Source: Myxococcota bacterium (GTDB lineage: Bacteria > Myxococcota_A > UBA9160 > UBA4427). Taken from it: 38,304 nucleotides of DNA. The position numbers and the translations under genes were made by a program. This document shows, one piece after another, positions 1 to 9,271 of this stretch. The notes below the pieces were generated by a model that was not told the DNA's origin, ran no database searches, and was given only the letters and a program-made list of their open reading frames with translations. Within the stretch, counting starts at the first letter, position 1, and the number at the start of each line of letters is the position of its first letter. The stretch lies in contig JASMLK010000082.1 of the NCBI GenBank assembly GCA_030748735.1, positions 1-38,304 of the forward strand, read 5' to 3'.

Positions 1-1
1 C

Positions 2-1423
2 CCGGTGGCGGGAGCCCTCGACGAAATGGTTCGCACCCGTGAACTCATTCTCGAAGAACGCGACGGCCAGGCCACCCTCTTCCTGCCAGAACTCCACCGC
101 GCCGAAGTGCGCGCCGCGGCACGCCTCGTCGAACTCTCGCAGGGCGAGGTGCCCTGGCCGAAGCGAAATGCCGCGGCGGCCATCGGGGAACTGGAAAAGA
201 AGTTCGACCTCACCTTCGCGTCGGAACAACGCGCGGCGATCGAGCGAGCGATCGTGTCGAAGCTCATGGTGCTGACGGGCGGACCGGGAGTGGGCAAGAC
301 GACCCTCGTGCGGGCGATTCTCGAATTGGTGGACGACGCCGGCGTCGACATCCAACTCGCCGCACCGACGGGACGCGCCGCGAAGCGACTCGCCGAAACC
401 ACGGGCCGCCCCGCACAGACGATCCACCGACTGCTCGAAGCGGATGGGCGGGCGAGCGGCTTCAAGCGCGGCCCCCACAACCCGATCGACTGCGAACTCC
501 TCGTCGTCGACGAATCGTCGATGCTCGACGTTCGCCTGCTCGACGCGCTGGTCTCGGCCGTGCGCCCCACGTCGGCCGTTCTGTTCATCGGCGACGTCGA
601 TCAATTGCCCAGCGTGGGGCCAGGCCAGGTATTGCTCGACCTGATCGAAAGCGGCGTCGTGGCCGTTGCGAAACTCGAGCAGATCTTTCGCCAGGCCGCA
701 GAAAGCCGAATCATCTTGAACGCTCACGCGGTGAACGCAGGGCGCATGCCCGACCTCGAAACCACAGACGACAGCGACTTCTACTTCATTGAAACCCGCG
801 ACAGCGAAGACACCCTCGCCCGCATGCTGCGCGTCGTAGGGGAACGCATCGAAGCGCGCTTCGGGCTCGACCCCGCACGTGACGTCCAGGTCCTGACGCC
901 GATGCACCGCGGCCCCGTCGGCACCCAGAACCTCAACGTCGAACTTCAACGTCTTCTCAACCCCGCGATGCACAGCGACGAGCTGCTCTCCTTCCGTCGC
1001 GGAGACAAGATCATGCAGGTCGTCAACAACTACGACAAGGACGTCTACAACGGCGACATCGGCCGCGTCGTTTCGATCGACACCGAAGAGAAGCAGCTCG
1101 AAGCCCGCTTCGACGAACGCATCGTCCACTACCCCATGGACGAACTCGACGAACTCAGCCACGCCTACGCGATCACCATCCACAAGAGTCAGGGATCAGA
1201 GTACCCGGCCGTCGTCATGCCGATCGTGACCGACCACTACGTCATGCTGCGGCGCAACCTCGTCTACACCGGGATGACGCGGGGCAGGCAGTTGGTCGTG
1301 ATGCTGGGGCAACGCAAGGCGTTGGAAATCGCCCTGCGCGATCGCGGATTGGCGCAGAGAACGACGCGACTGCGGGAGCGACTCCGCACCGCGGCGGGGG
1401 CTACATCAACGCAGGCGCACTAG
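2..1423 (+). CDS. recD2: RecD2-like ATP-dependent DNA helicase, C-terminal part
   Basis: Superfamily 1B 5'-3' DNA helicase, cytoplasmic, of the RecD2/YrrC type that acts without RecBC. The frame is open to the left edge, so the true start lies outside the window; about 472 residues are visible against roughly 720-750 in complete family members, so the N-terminal helix-hairpin-helix region is missing. Counting from the GTG at base 5, Walker A is GGPGVGKTT (92-100) and Walker B is LLVVDESS (165-172). FIGDVDQLPSVGPGQ (194-208) is a helicase core motif. The SH3-like insert lies near 335-375, followed by the late motifs AITIHKSQGSEYP (389-401) and LVYTGMTRG (419-427), as in RecD. The last 23 bases overlap tail-to-tail with the minus-strand gene that follows. 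The family call is firm; assignment to RecD2 rather than TraA-like helicases rests on the simple helicase-only C terminus. Confidence 0.92.
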   Translation, partial: PVAGALDEMVRTRELILEERDGQATLFLPELHRAEVRAAARLVELSQGEVPWPKRNAAAAIGELEKKFDLTFASEQRAAIERAIVSKLMVLTGGPGVGKTTLVRAILELVDDAGVDIQLAAPTGRAAKRLAETTGRPAQTIHRLLEADGRASGFKRGPHNPIDCELLVVDESSMLDVRLLDALVSAVRPTSAVLFIGDVDQLPSVGPGQVLLDLIESGVVAVAKLEQIFRQAAESRIILNAHAVNAGRMPDLETTDDSDFYFIETRDSEDTLARMLRVVGERIEARFGLDPARDVQVLTPMHRGPVGTQNLNVELQRLLNPAMHSDELLSFRRGDKIMQVVNNYDKDVYNGDIGRVVSIDTEEKQLEARFDERIVHYPMDELDELSHAYAITIHKSQGSEYPAVVMPIVTDHYVMLRRNLVYTGMTRGRQLVVMLGQRKALEIALRDRGLAQRTTRLRERLRTAAGATSTQAH

Positions 1424-3614
1424 CTGCGACGACTCGCGGTACCTCGATGCCCCCCAGCCAGATCGACACCGCCTCTTCGTGCTCTACCGAAGTCGAGAAG
1501 CGAAGTTCCACGCGCTGCCCTGCGAAGGGAGCGAGGTCGACCACGAAGTCCGACCAGCCGCGCTCTTGGAACTCGGTATGGGGCTGCAGGGTGCGCTCGA
1601 TGAGGAGGTGTTCTTCGCCGGTGCCGTCCACGAGTTCGACGCGGTAGCGGATGTCGGACGGTGGGTGCATGAACCAGGCGCGCGGATTGACCCCGAAAGC
1701 GCTCTCGAGCCGCGCACCGTCGGCGGGAACATCGACTTCGACCGCGTATACGTTGCGTTCGGCCCCGACACCGGGGAGCACTGCAAGCGTCGGGCGGAAG
1801 GGCCAGCGCGCCGTTTCGACAGCCGTGGCGCGCGCACCCGGAGGCAGGGGTTCGCCGGGACCGAGTTCGCGCTCGATCCACATGTCACCTTCGCGCTGAG
1901 CGTCCCCGACCACGCGCTCTCGTGCAGCCGGTTCCGCTCGACGCCGCAGCGCCGCGAGCATGTAGCCCGCATGGTCGTAGCTGAACACCTGGTCCATCTC
2001 GTAGTGGTCGACCACGTAGGCGAAGAGTTCAGGGGCAAACTCGCTCATGAGTGGGAAGTTCACGAACTGCGTAAAGTTGTAGATCACGACATCGGTCGCG
2101 TCGGCTTCCATGGCGCGGACGATGCGCGCGTCGCGATCATCGAATTCGGGAAAGGGCCACACGATGTAGGCCGAACGATGGGGGCCGAGGCGATCCATCA
2201 AGAACTGCACGATCGGGAAGTACGGGATGACGGCCACGCGGTCTTCGGGTTCGGTATTGGCGTGCACGTAGTCGACGATTTCGTCGAGCACACGGCCTTC
2301 GGTCGGGCTCGCGTAGACCCCCGCGCGTTCTCCCCCGACGAGTTCGGCGTTCGTCGCGCGCAACTCGGCCAGGAGCGAAACGCCATAGAGCGACAGGAAG
2401 AGCCCCGGCACCGCAGCCGCCGCGGCAAGCCCCCAGCCCGCAGCGCGCAGCTTCGTTGACTGCGCAGCGACCGAAGCCTGGACGTAGACGACGCCCAACA
2501 CGAGAAACGGCCAATACACGACCGCGAAGTGCACGTAATCCTGCGGCTTGTTGAAGGTGAGCACCAGCAACATCCCCAGGGCGAATGCGTAGAGCAGGAG
2601 TTCGGCGAAGAAGGCTTCGCGCCGCTCGGGATCGCGATGGTTGGCGCGCAGCGACCAGAGCCGCGCGCCTCCCGCCAGGGCGATCGCGTGCGGGCCGTAG
2701 TAGAACGCCTTCAGCAGCAGGTCGGGGGCCCAGGTTTCGCGAAACAAGGTGCTGTTGCGAACCCCTTCCGCGTCGAGCGTGAAGATCAAACCCGGGAAAT
2801 AGTTGAAGAACCCCACCGCGCCGCGCAGACCGGGGTCTTGTCCGAACAGGGGCCAGAGGTCGGGGATCTCGGGGTAGCCGAACGTCGCAAGCCCCCGCAT
2901 GTGATTGAAGACCGTCATCTGCACGAGGTCGGGCAGAACCCCCTTCACCAGGAAATACAGTCCCAGCAAGGCCCCGACGCCCGCGCCGGGCAACACGAAG
3001 CCGGCAAGCGCGCGCCCGACACCGGGCTCTTCGTCACGCAAGCGCGAAGCGGCGAAGAGTCCGAGGGTGAGCCCCGCTGCGAGCAGCAACGCAGCCCCAT
3101 AATCCTGCTTGCACGCCACCCCCATGCCGAAGAGCACACCTGCCCCGTACAGCCAACGCGCCTGCAAGTCGCGGAACCAGGTGAGCAGACACATCATCGA
3201 GCCGAGCAGGAAGAGCAGCGAAGTCGTCGAGTAGCTGTACATCTGCCAGTGCGGAAAGCACCAGATCCGCCACAGCCACAGCACCGCCACGCCGAGCAGC
3301 GCCCAACGCATCGGCACGAGGCGCCGCATCCAGGCGAAGACCAGCGGCACGAAGAGCGCAAACTCGAAGACCACGATCCAACGCGAGATGCGAATCGAAG
3401 GACCGAACCACTCGAATACCTGGGCGAGCAGATAGAACGCCCCCGGCAGCGGGTAGATCGTGGCGTCGCGATAGATCTCGCCGCCGCGCGCCACGATGTC
3501 GGCGAACATCAGGATGTGACCTTCGTCGAGCAGCGCATACCAGCGGTCGAAGTACGGCAGCTGGAAGAGCACGGTTGCGACGAAGAGGGCGACGTAGAGC
3601 GCGCGCGCGTTCAT
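1401..3614 (-). CDS. GT-C-fold membrane glycosyltransferase-like protein (paralogue A)
   Basis: A 737-residue polytopic membrane protein. The first membrane segment (about 6-22) is followed by a loop with an Asp-Glu pair (D30-E31, in LLDEGHIL), the position where GT-C glycosyltransferases (PMT/ArnT type) place their catalytic acid. Many hydrophobic segments follow to about residue 420. The last 300 residues are soluble, presumably periplasmic, and end in a beta-rich domain (VVDLAPFAGQRVELRFST near 700). GT-C enzymes use polyprenyl-phosphate sugars to glycosylate lipids or proteins; the substrate here cannot be read. It is a paralogue of the gene at 6739-8949: same length, the same DEG loop, matching YRDA / YRDM and LFGMGVACKQDYG / LWLGCSILFKQNYG segments, and the same C-terminal domain. 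It is divergent from the phosphodiesterase gene, with 109 bp between them. Confidence 0.8.
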   Translation of the reverse strand: MNARALYVALFVATVLFQLPYFDRWYALLDEGHILMFADIVARGGEIYRDATIYPLPGAFYLLAQVFEWFGPSIRISRWIVVFEFALFVPLVFAWMRRLVPMRWALLGVAVLWLWRIWCFPHWQMYSYSTTSLLFLLGSMMCLLTWFRDLQARWLYGAGVLFGMGVACKQDYGAALLLAAGLTLGLFAASRLRDEEPGVGRALAGFVLPGAGVGALLGLYFLVKGVLPDLVQMTVFNHMRGLATFGYPEIPDLWPLFGQDPGLRGAVGFFNYFPGLIFTLDAEGVRNSTLFRETWAPDLLLKAFYYGPHAIALAGGARLWSLRANHRDPERREAFFAELLLYAFALGMLLVLTFNKPQDYVHFAVVYWPFLVLGVVYVQASVAAQSTKLRAAGWGLAAAAAVPGLFLSLYGVSLLAELRATNAELVGGERAGVYASPTEGRVLDEIVDYVHANTEPEDRVAVIPYFPIVQFLMDRLGPHRSAYIVWPFPEFDDRDARIVRAMEADATDVVIYNFTQFVNFPLMSEFAPELFAYVVDHYEMDQVFSYDHAGYMLAALRRRAEPAARERVVGDAQREGDMWIERELGPGEPLPPGARATAVETARWPFRPTLAVLPGVGAERNVYAVEVDVPADGARLESAFGVNPRAWFMHPPSDIRYRVELVDGTGEEHLLIERTLQPHTEFQERGWSDFVVDLAPFAGQRVELRFSTSVEHEEAVSIWLGGIEVPRVVAASAPALM

Positions 3615-3723
3615 CGAAGCGGGAGCTTGCGCGACCTCAGGCCCTCCGGCCAGCGGATTCGATTGCCCGCGCCCCCCACGGGGGGTATGTTAGGCCGCGC
3701 ACGGTACCGAAGGCGACACACGT
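3615..3723. promoter_or_regulatory. Divergent intergenic region with a C6/G6 inverted repeat
   Basis: This 109-bp gap separates the divergent starts of the GT-C gene (minus) and the phosphodiesterase gene (plus), so it should hold both promoters. CCCCCC at 3672-3677 and GGGGGG at 3680-3685 form a perfect 6-bp inverted repeat with a two-base centre, about 39 bases upstream of the phosphodiesterase start. I see no convincing -35/-10 pair, and any regulatory role of the repeat is inference. Confidence 0.3.
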
Positions 3724-5034
3724 TTGTTTATACAATCCATTCGCGCAAGCCTGGCTCCGGTCGCCATCTCGCTTGCAGTCCTGCTCGCCGGTTGCTCGGA
3801 AGAACCGCCGACGGAAAGCCGGGGCCGCGTACTGCTGATCGGCATCGACGGGGCCTCGCCGCGCATCGTCGACCCCCTGATCGCCGAGGGCCGCCTCCCG
3901 AACCTCGCGGGGATCGCGCGCGAGGGTGTTCACGGCAAGTTGCGATCCGCCGAGCCCATTCACTCGCCGCGCATCTGGAACACGATCGTGACCGGTGTGG
4001 TCCCCGAGAAGCACGGCATCGTGACCTTTTCCTACGGCGGTCGCGACGGCCGCCAGCACCTCTACACCAGCCGCCATCGCCGAGCGCGAGCGCTCTGGAC
4101 GATCGCGAGTGCCGCCGGCCTCGAGGTCGCGGTCGTCAACTTCTGGAACACCTATCCCCTCGAAAAGGTGAATGGCGTGATGGTGAGCGATCACATCCTC
4201 GCCACCCAGATCGACGAGCGGGAGCAACTTACCGGAGCCGCGAAGGCCCGGGTCGGTGATGTCATCTATCCGCCGGCCTGGAACGGGCGCCTTTCGGGAA
4301 TGATCGAAGCGCGCGCGACCCCCATACCGGACTTCGAGAGCCCCTTCGTCGAAAGCCGCACACTCCCGCGCTGGGTGCTGCGCGACGAACTGCAACGCCG
4401 CTTCGAAGAAGACGGCGCCCTCGCCCAGATGACCCTCGAGATCCTGCGCGAAGAGCGGCCGGACGTGACGCTCGTGCTGCTCCCCGGCATCGACCGCATC
4501 TCCCACTACCTCTGGGGCGTGATCGAACCGCCGGGAACCTACAGCGAGGGGCTCGAACCCACCGCCGAAGGTCGGGCGGGAGGCAAGGCTGCGCTCTATC
4601 GCTACTACGAATACGTCGACGCCCTGGTAGGCCACCTCGCGGCCGACTTCGGACCGAACGATCTCGTGATGGTCCTTTCCGATCACGGCTTCGAAGCGCA
4701 CGAAGCCATGATGCGGCTGACAGGCAACCACCACACCGAAAAAGCGATCGACGGCATCATCTACACACGCGGCGCGGGGCTGCCCTCGGGCGAAGAAGTC
4801 ACGGGCCTTGGCGTGAACGACATCGCGCCGACCCTTCTGCGCTGGATGCAACTACCCGTCGCGCGTGACATGGACGGCAAAGCGGCTTCGTTCGTGGCAG
4901 ACCCCGGCGTCGCACCCGTTCCTTCCTACAACGAAATCGCGCTCGAATTCGTCACTCCGAAAGACGCGGAGTCCGGCGCTGAAGAAGAAGTCATCGAGCG
5001 TCTGAAGGCGCTCGGATACATCGAGTCGGAGTAG
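3724..5034 (+). CDS. Lipoprotein type I phosphodiesterase / alkaline phosphatase superfamily
   Basis: A 436-residue metal-dependent phosphodiesterase/nucleotide-pyrophosphatase-like enzyme (PF01663 type), anchored as a lipoprotein: residues 1-24 end in the lipobox LLAGC. Metal-site motifs occur in order: D42 in IGIDGAS; S81 in HSPRIWNTIVTG, the nucleophile position by comparison with NPP enzymes; PEKHGI (94-99); D257 and H261 in GIDRISH; D320-H321 in LSDHGF; H336/H337 in GNHHTE. The tail IERLKALGYIE is common in this family. The start is TTG, chosen because it gives a compact signal peptide; GAAGG lies upstream at somewhat long spacing. The substrate is unknown; related enzymes cleave nucleotides, phospholipid head groups or phosphorylated glycans. 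The stop is 5 bases before the ankyrin gene, so the two are very likely co-transcribed. Confidence 0.88.
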   Translation: MFIQSIRASLAPVAISLAVLLAGCSEEPPTESRGRVLLIGIDGASPRIVDPLIAEGRLPNLAGIAREGVHGKLRSAEPIHSPRIWNTIVTGVVPEKHGIVTFSYGGRDGRQHLYTSRHRRARALWTIASAAGLEVAVVNFWNTYPLEKVNGVMVSDHILATQIDEREQLTGAAKARVGDVIYPPAWNGRLSGMIEARATPIPDFESPFVESRTLPRWVLRDELQRRFEEDGALAQMTLEILREERPDVTLVLLPGIDRISHYLWGVIEPPGTYSEGLEPTAEGRAGGKAALYRYYEYVDALVGHLAADFGPNDLVMVLSDHGFEAHEAMMRLTGNHHTEKAIDGIIYTRGAGLPSGEEVTGLGVNDIAPTLLRWMQLPVARDMDGKAASFVADPGVAPVPSYNEIALEFVTPKDAESGAEEEVIERLKALGYIESE

Positions 5035-5039
5035 CGGCG

Positions 5040-6713
5040 ATGCATCGCGCGCGCGGGACAGACTCGAGACGCCCCTTGTGCATCACGGCACTCGCGCTCG
5101 CTGTCATTGAAATCGCCTGTTCGCCGCCGGCCCCCACCGACGCGGATCCTTTCGCTTGGCTTGCCGCAGGTGATCCATCTGCCCTGCGCAGCGGAATCGA
5201 AGCCGCACACCTCGAACTTCGAAACGAAGACGGCCTGACGTTGCTGCAAGCCGCCGCAACCGACGGTGATGTCACTTCACTCGGCATCCTGATCGAAGCC
5301 GGGGCCGGCCTCGAAGCGCGCGGCCCCCAGGACCAGACCGCCCTCTATCTGGCGGCGCGGGAGGGACACGCCGAGATCGTTTCGCGCCTCGTGCGTGCGG
5401 GTGCTGACCCGGCCGCTCGCGCTGCGGGCCATTGGACCCCTCTTCACGCAGTCGCCCATGCTGGAGCGCACGATGTTGCAGTGCAGCTCGTCGCGGCTGG
5501 TGTCGACATCGACGCACGAACACACAGCGGCGTCCCTCCCCTCTACCTCGCTTTGCAGCAGGGCCGCGGCGCGCTGGCCCAGACCCTGATCGAAAGCGGG
5601 GCGTCACTCGATGCCGTTCGAAGTGACGACGCCTCGGCACTGCACCTCGCCGCACAGGGCAACGCCGCGGGGATCGTGTCCAGCCTGGTTGGCCTCGGGG
5701 AAGAGACGACCTTCGCAGACCGCTCGGGTCATCTCCCCATCCATGTCGCCGCCTTCGAAGGACACGACGAAGCACTTCGCGAACTCATTGCAGCGGGAAG
5801 TCCACTCGACCCGTCCGACCATGCGGGCAACACGCCACTCCATCTCGCTGCGCGCGCACGGCACGAAACGACCGCGGGGCTTCTCGTCGACGCCGGTAGT
5901 GCGCGCGACGCCCGTAACGAACTCGGCCAGTCGGCCCTGCATGTCGCGGCCAGCCGCGATGCGATCGATGTCGTCGAACGCCTGATCGCCGCAGGGCTCG
6001 ACCTCGATGCCAGTGATCGCGAAGACCGCACTCCACTACACCTCGCCGCATACGAAGGACACGCGGAGACGATCGAGTCATTGCTGGCCGCGGGCGCAAT
6101 GCCGAACGTGAAGAACCGTTCGGGCGAAACCCCACTGCACCTGGCCGCCGTGATGGATCGCAGTGACGCCGTGATCGCCCTGCTCGACAACGCACCCGAC
6201 AATGCGCTCGGTCTCGAAGCGCGTGACGAAAAAGGCGACACCCCACTTCACCACGCCGCGCGGATGGGGAACGCGGCCATCAGTGAACTACTGATCGAAC
6301 GCGGCGCGGACGTGCGCGCCCTCAACCTGAAGCGCACGACACCGCTTCATCGCGCGGCGTCGCGCGGGCTGCTTGCCGCAGCACGCCTGCTCCTCGAGCG
6401 GGGCGCCGAACTCGACGCCCGCAATCTCGACGGCGTGACACCGCTCTACATGGCCGCCCAACAGGGCAAGCCCGAGCTGCTCGCCGCATTGCTCGCAGAA
6501 GGGGCCGACCCGCGGCTTGCGGCCATCGGAAACCAGACCCCTCTTCACGCGGCCGCCGAAGAAGGCAACGTCGATGCCGTGCGACAGCTGCTCGAAGCCG
6601 GGGCCGACCCGCGCGTGAAGAACCTGAAGGGCTTGACGCCCGGTGACCTCGCCCGCGAGGCCGAGAACGATACAGCCGCGCAAGCCCTGGCCGCAGCCGA
6701 AGCGGCTCGCTAG
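5040..6713 (+). CDS. Ankyrin-repeat lipoprotein (first of two)
   Basis: A 557-residue protein. The N terminus has basic residues, a hydrophobic stretch (15-26) and Cys27 followed by Ser-Pro-Pro, consistent with a lipoprotein signal although the lipobox (EIAC) is not ideal. From about residue 60 to the end it is a continuous stack of roughly fifteen 33-residue ankyrin repeats, with TPLHLAA-type helices and GADxxAR loops. Ankyrin repeats bind proteins and are not catalytic. Translational coupling to the upstream phosphodiesterase lipoprotein (5-base gap) suggests that both are exported and that the ankyrin stack binds or controls an envelope partner; that role is inference. A second ankyrin lipoprotein of similar design lies at 11430-13601. 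The gene ends 25 bases from the end of the convergent GT-C gene. Confidence 0.9.
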   Translation: MHRARGTDSRRPLCITALALAVIEIACSPPAPTDADPFAWLAAGDPSALRSGIEAAHLELRNEDGLTLLQAAATDGDVTSLGILIEAGAGLEARGPQDQTALYLAAREGHAEIVSRLVRAGADPAARAAGHWTPLHAVAHAGAHDVAVQLVAAGVDIDARTHSGVPPLYLALQQGRGALAQTLIESGASLDAVRSDDASALHLAAQGNAAGIVSSLVGLGEETTFADRSGHLPIHVAAFEGHDEALRELIAAGSPLDPSDHAGNTPLHLAARARHETTAGLLVDAGSARDARNELGQSALHVAASRDAIDVVERLIAAGLDLDASDREDRTPLHLAAYEGHAETIESLLAAGAMPNVKNRSGETPLHLAAVMDRSDAVIALLDNAPDNALGLEARDEKGDTPLHHAARMGNAAISELLIERGADVRALNLKRTTPLHRAASRGLLAAARLLLERGAELDARNLDGVTPLYMAAQQGKPELLAALLAEGADPRLAAIGNQTPLHAAAEEGNVDAVRQLLEAGADPRVKNLKGLTPGDLAREAENDTAAQALAAAEAAR

Positions 6714-6738
6714 AACGCACAGCTAGCCGACGCTCGGA

Positions 6739-8949
6739 TCAGTTCGCGACGATTCGCGGGTGCTGCCAGCGGGCACCAAAACTTCGAATCGCCGAGTTCG
6801 ACATCACGACGCGCCCACTGCGGGTCGCGCGCAGCACCAACTCGATGCGCTTGCCGGCGAACTCCGAGAGGTCGACCTCGAATTCGCGCGCAGCGGGGAA
6901 CCGCATGCGCCGGGACTTGGCGGTCTTCACCTCCATCAGTTGTGAAAAGACCCGCTGCGTCGTTCCAGCGTCGATCACGAGGGCTTCGGTGAACAGCGTG
7001 GACGGGCTGCGAAGCTTCACCGGCAAGGGGTAGTCGAGCTGGAAGACGAATCGTCCGCCCTGCTTCGGGATCTCGGCCCGACAACGCACCGCCAGGCTGT
7101 CTTCGAGTTTGCCGTGGCCCGGTCCCATCGTCTGGTAGAGGGTTCGAAACAGCAGGTGGTCTTCGATCTCGTTCTTCGCGTTTCCGACCGTGCAGTCGTC
7201 GAGCAGCGACACGAAGCTCTCCTCCGGCACCGGCACTTCGCGCTTCGTGTAGACGAGATACTCGGCGCGCCCGATCGTGTATTGCTGCTCGAACCGGGTG
7301 TCGATGTAGCGCGCGAGCGACGGCGCGTAGTCGCGAAAGCCCGTGCGATCGGAAAAGAAGGCGTTGAGGCGCGTGACGGCCACCGTGGCACCCGCCGCTT
7401 CTGCGCCTTCGGCCACCGCCGCACCGCCGTCGTGGGCAATGTGATGCTCGTAGAGGTTGTAGTACGCGCTCGGCATCGGACGTTCGGCGAGGAAGTTCAG
7501 CATCGCGATGTCGGGAACCGTCAGCAGCGCTTCGCCGGGCGTGCTCAACTGGTCGAGGTTCAGCATCACGTTGCGCAGGCTCGCCGCTTCGGGCGGCGCG
7601 ATCTTCACGCCGCCGCGACGCCCCTCCACCTCGAAGCTCATGGTCTTTACGAGCGCGTAGTACCAATAGGCCGAGATCGCTCCGAAGAGCACTAGCGCCA
7701 CCGACAGCAATGATGCAACGGTCCAGCGCTTGAGGGCGGCCCCGGTCGCCAATCGCTCGAACAACACGCCGAACGTCACCGCCCCCGCGACGACGATGGG
7801 CTGATAGACGTTGATGAGATGATTGAAGTCGGCGCGCGGAAAGGTGCCGAGGAAGACCATGAAACTCACCAGCAAGACACTCAAGAGCCCACCGTTCAGC
7901 AGAGGTCCCTCGTTCGTAGTCGCCTTGTCTCGTCCGGTGAACGCCAGGGTCAGACCCAGGATCGCGATCAGGGGTGGGAACCAGTAGAGCAACACGTGCA
8001 TGCGCTCGATCAGCCGCGTGCTCTCGACGAAGCCCGGTGGGATCGGGGCGCGATAGATCGGTTGGGCGCCGTAGGTCATGATGTCGAGGGTCTCGCTCAG
8101 GACATCCGCTTCGAACAAACCCACCAGCCCTAGATACGCGATCCCATGCCGCCCGGAAAATTCGAACGGGTGCACGACGAGGCTGTAGAACGCTTCGTCG
8201 AGCGCCCCCGTCAACGCGAGATAGGCGACCGTGGGCAGCGCGACCACCGCCATCGCCACCGCGAGCCAGACGCTCTCACGCACGGCAGTCGAAAACGCCC
8301 GCCCGAGCGGTTCGCCGGTTTCGCTGCGCACGACCCACAGCGCCAGGCACGTCCCCACCAGGGCGAACACGCCGTAGTTCTGCTTGAACAGAATCGAACA
8401 TCCGAGCCAGAGCCCCGCTTCCAGCAACGCGCGCCGCGCACCTGCACCTCGATTCTCGAGCCCGAGCACGCGCGCGCGATAGGCGAGCAGGCGGTCGAGG
8501 GACACGAGGGCAAACAGCACCGAGAACGGCGAATAGAACGCGAACGTCCAGGCGGGAAACGCCCAGACGGTGGCCACCATCATGCAGGCCACGCTCGCGA
8601 GCCCCGCGCGGGTTCCGACCAGGCGTGCCGGGATGCGGTAGGCCAGCGCGATCAACGCCACGTAGCCCAACACGACGGGGATGCGGGACGCCCACACACT
8701 CGGTTCCACGAGTTCGAAGACGAACGCCAGCAGGAACCACATGCCCGGGGTCACGAAGGCATCCATGTCCCGGTAGAGCACCTTGCCGTTCGCGAGGTCG
8801 AGGGCCTGCAACAGCAGGTAGCCTTCATCCGCCATGGTGAGACATCGCGCGGCAAGTGGGACCACGAACACGACAGCGAGCCCGGCAAGCGCGATCGCAC
8901 CCACGAGCTTTGCGGTAGCAGGCGAAACCGCCGCGGGGCGATCAGACAT
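6739..8949 (-). CDS. GT-C-fold membrane glycosyltransferase-like protein (paralogue B)
   Basis: A 736-residue polytopic membrane protein, paralogous over its whole length to the gene at 1401-3614. The first membrane segment (about 15-36) is followed by D41-E42 in the DEGYLLL loop, the likely catalytic acid of a GT-C enzyme, then YRDMDAFVTPGM, a run of membrane helices to about 430, and a soluble region ending in the same kind of beta-rich domain (VDLSEFAGKRIELVLRAT). Start ATG at 8949 places a charged N terminus before the first helix. It is convergent with the ankyrin gene. The two paralogues bracket the phosphodiesterase/ankyrin pair, which suggests a shared job in glycan or lipid modification at the membrane; donor and acceptor cannot be inferred. 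PMT_2/ArnT-like assignment rests on topology and the acidic loop motif. Confidence 0.8.
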   Translation of the reverse strand: MSDRPAAVSPATAKLVGAIALAGLAVVFVVPLAARCLTMADEGYLLLQALDLANGKVLYRDMDAFVTPGMWFLLAFVFELVEPSVWASRIPVVLGYVALIALAYRIPARLVGTRAGLASVACMMVATVWAFPAWTFAFYSPFSVLFALVSLDRLLAYRARVLGLENRGAGARRALLEAGLWLGCSILFKQNYGVFALVGTCLALWVVRSETGEPLGRAFSTAVRESVWLAVAMAVVALPTVAYLALTGALDEAFYSLVVHPFEFSGRHGIAYLGLVGLFEADVLSETLDIMTYGAQPIYRAPIPPGFVESTRLIERMHVLLYWFPPLIAILGLTLAFTGRDKATTNEGPLLNGGLLSVLLVSFMVFLGTFPRADFNHLINVYQPIVVAGAVTFGVLFERLATGAALKRWTVASLLSVALVLFGAISAYWYYALVKTMSFEVEGRRGGVKIAPPEAASLRNVMLNLDQLSTPGEALLTVPDIAMLNFLAERPMPSAYYNLYEHHIAHDGGAAVAEGAEAAGATVAVTRLNAFFSDRTGFRDYAPSLARYIDTRFEQQYTIGRAEYLVYTKREVPVPEESFVSLLDDCTVGNAKNEIEDHLLFRTLYQTMGPGHGKLEDSLAVRCRAEIPKQGGRFVFQLDYPLPVKLRSPSTLFTEALVIDAGTTQRVFSQLMEVKTAKSRRMRFPAAREFEVDLSEFAGKRIELVLRATRSGRVVMSNSAIRSFGARWQHPRIVAN

Positions 8950-9190
8950 GGGCCGGATGATACCGCTTCACGCAAGAGCGGAGGCTTCCGGCGTACAGAC
9001 CCGAAAGTCCTTCGCAACTGCCGCCCTCCTGCACACGTCCATCACGATTCGGACTCACGATATGCACGAAGACCCCATCAACGAAACAGCCCGCTAGCAT
9101 TGCCCTCCCCAAGGGGCTGATCGCATCATAGTGTAGGGTGAAGCACCGGCGATTCACTGCGCGGTTTCAGCGGGAGTTCAGAGCAGCACG

Positions 9191-9271
9191 ATGTCCCAGG
9201 TCTCCGGACGATTCATCGCCGACCTCCTCGATGCCGCGCGCCGCTTCGGTCACCCATCGCGAACGGCGTGA
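9191..9271 (+). pseudogene. Possible N-terminal stub of a regulator gene
   Basis: ATG at 9191 opens a 26-residue frame (VSGRFIADLLDAARRFG) preceded by GGGAG. It resembles the first helix of AraC-type regulators with an arabinose-binding-like N-terminal domain, then stops at once. The similarity is short and the call is weak. It is listed because it fits the pattern of gene ends left behind elsewhere in the window. Confidence 0.2.

Noticed and set aside
2529..4259. A 576-codon plus-strand frame spanning the divergent GT-C/phosphodiesterase starts
   Set aside because: It crosses two opposite genes and their intergenic region; the composition is that of a shadow frame.
5200..6700. Regular roughly 99-base periodicity that might suggest a repeat array or CRISPR
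   Set aside because: The period equals 33 codons and encodes ankyrin repeats; the DNA repeats are diverged and have no identical direct repeats with spacers.
9099..9130. Possible sigma-70 promoter (TTGCCC with a downstream CATCAT/CATAGT)
   Set aside because: Neither hexamer nor spacing fits well; it is no better than expected by chance.
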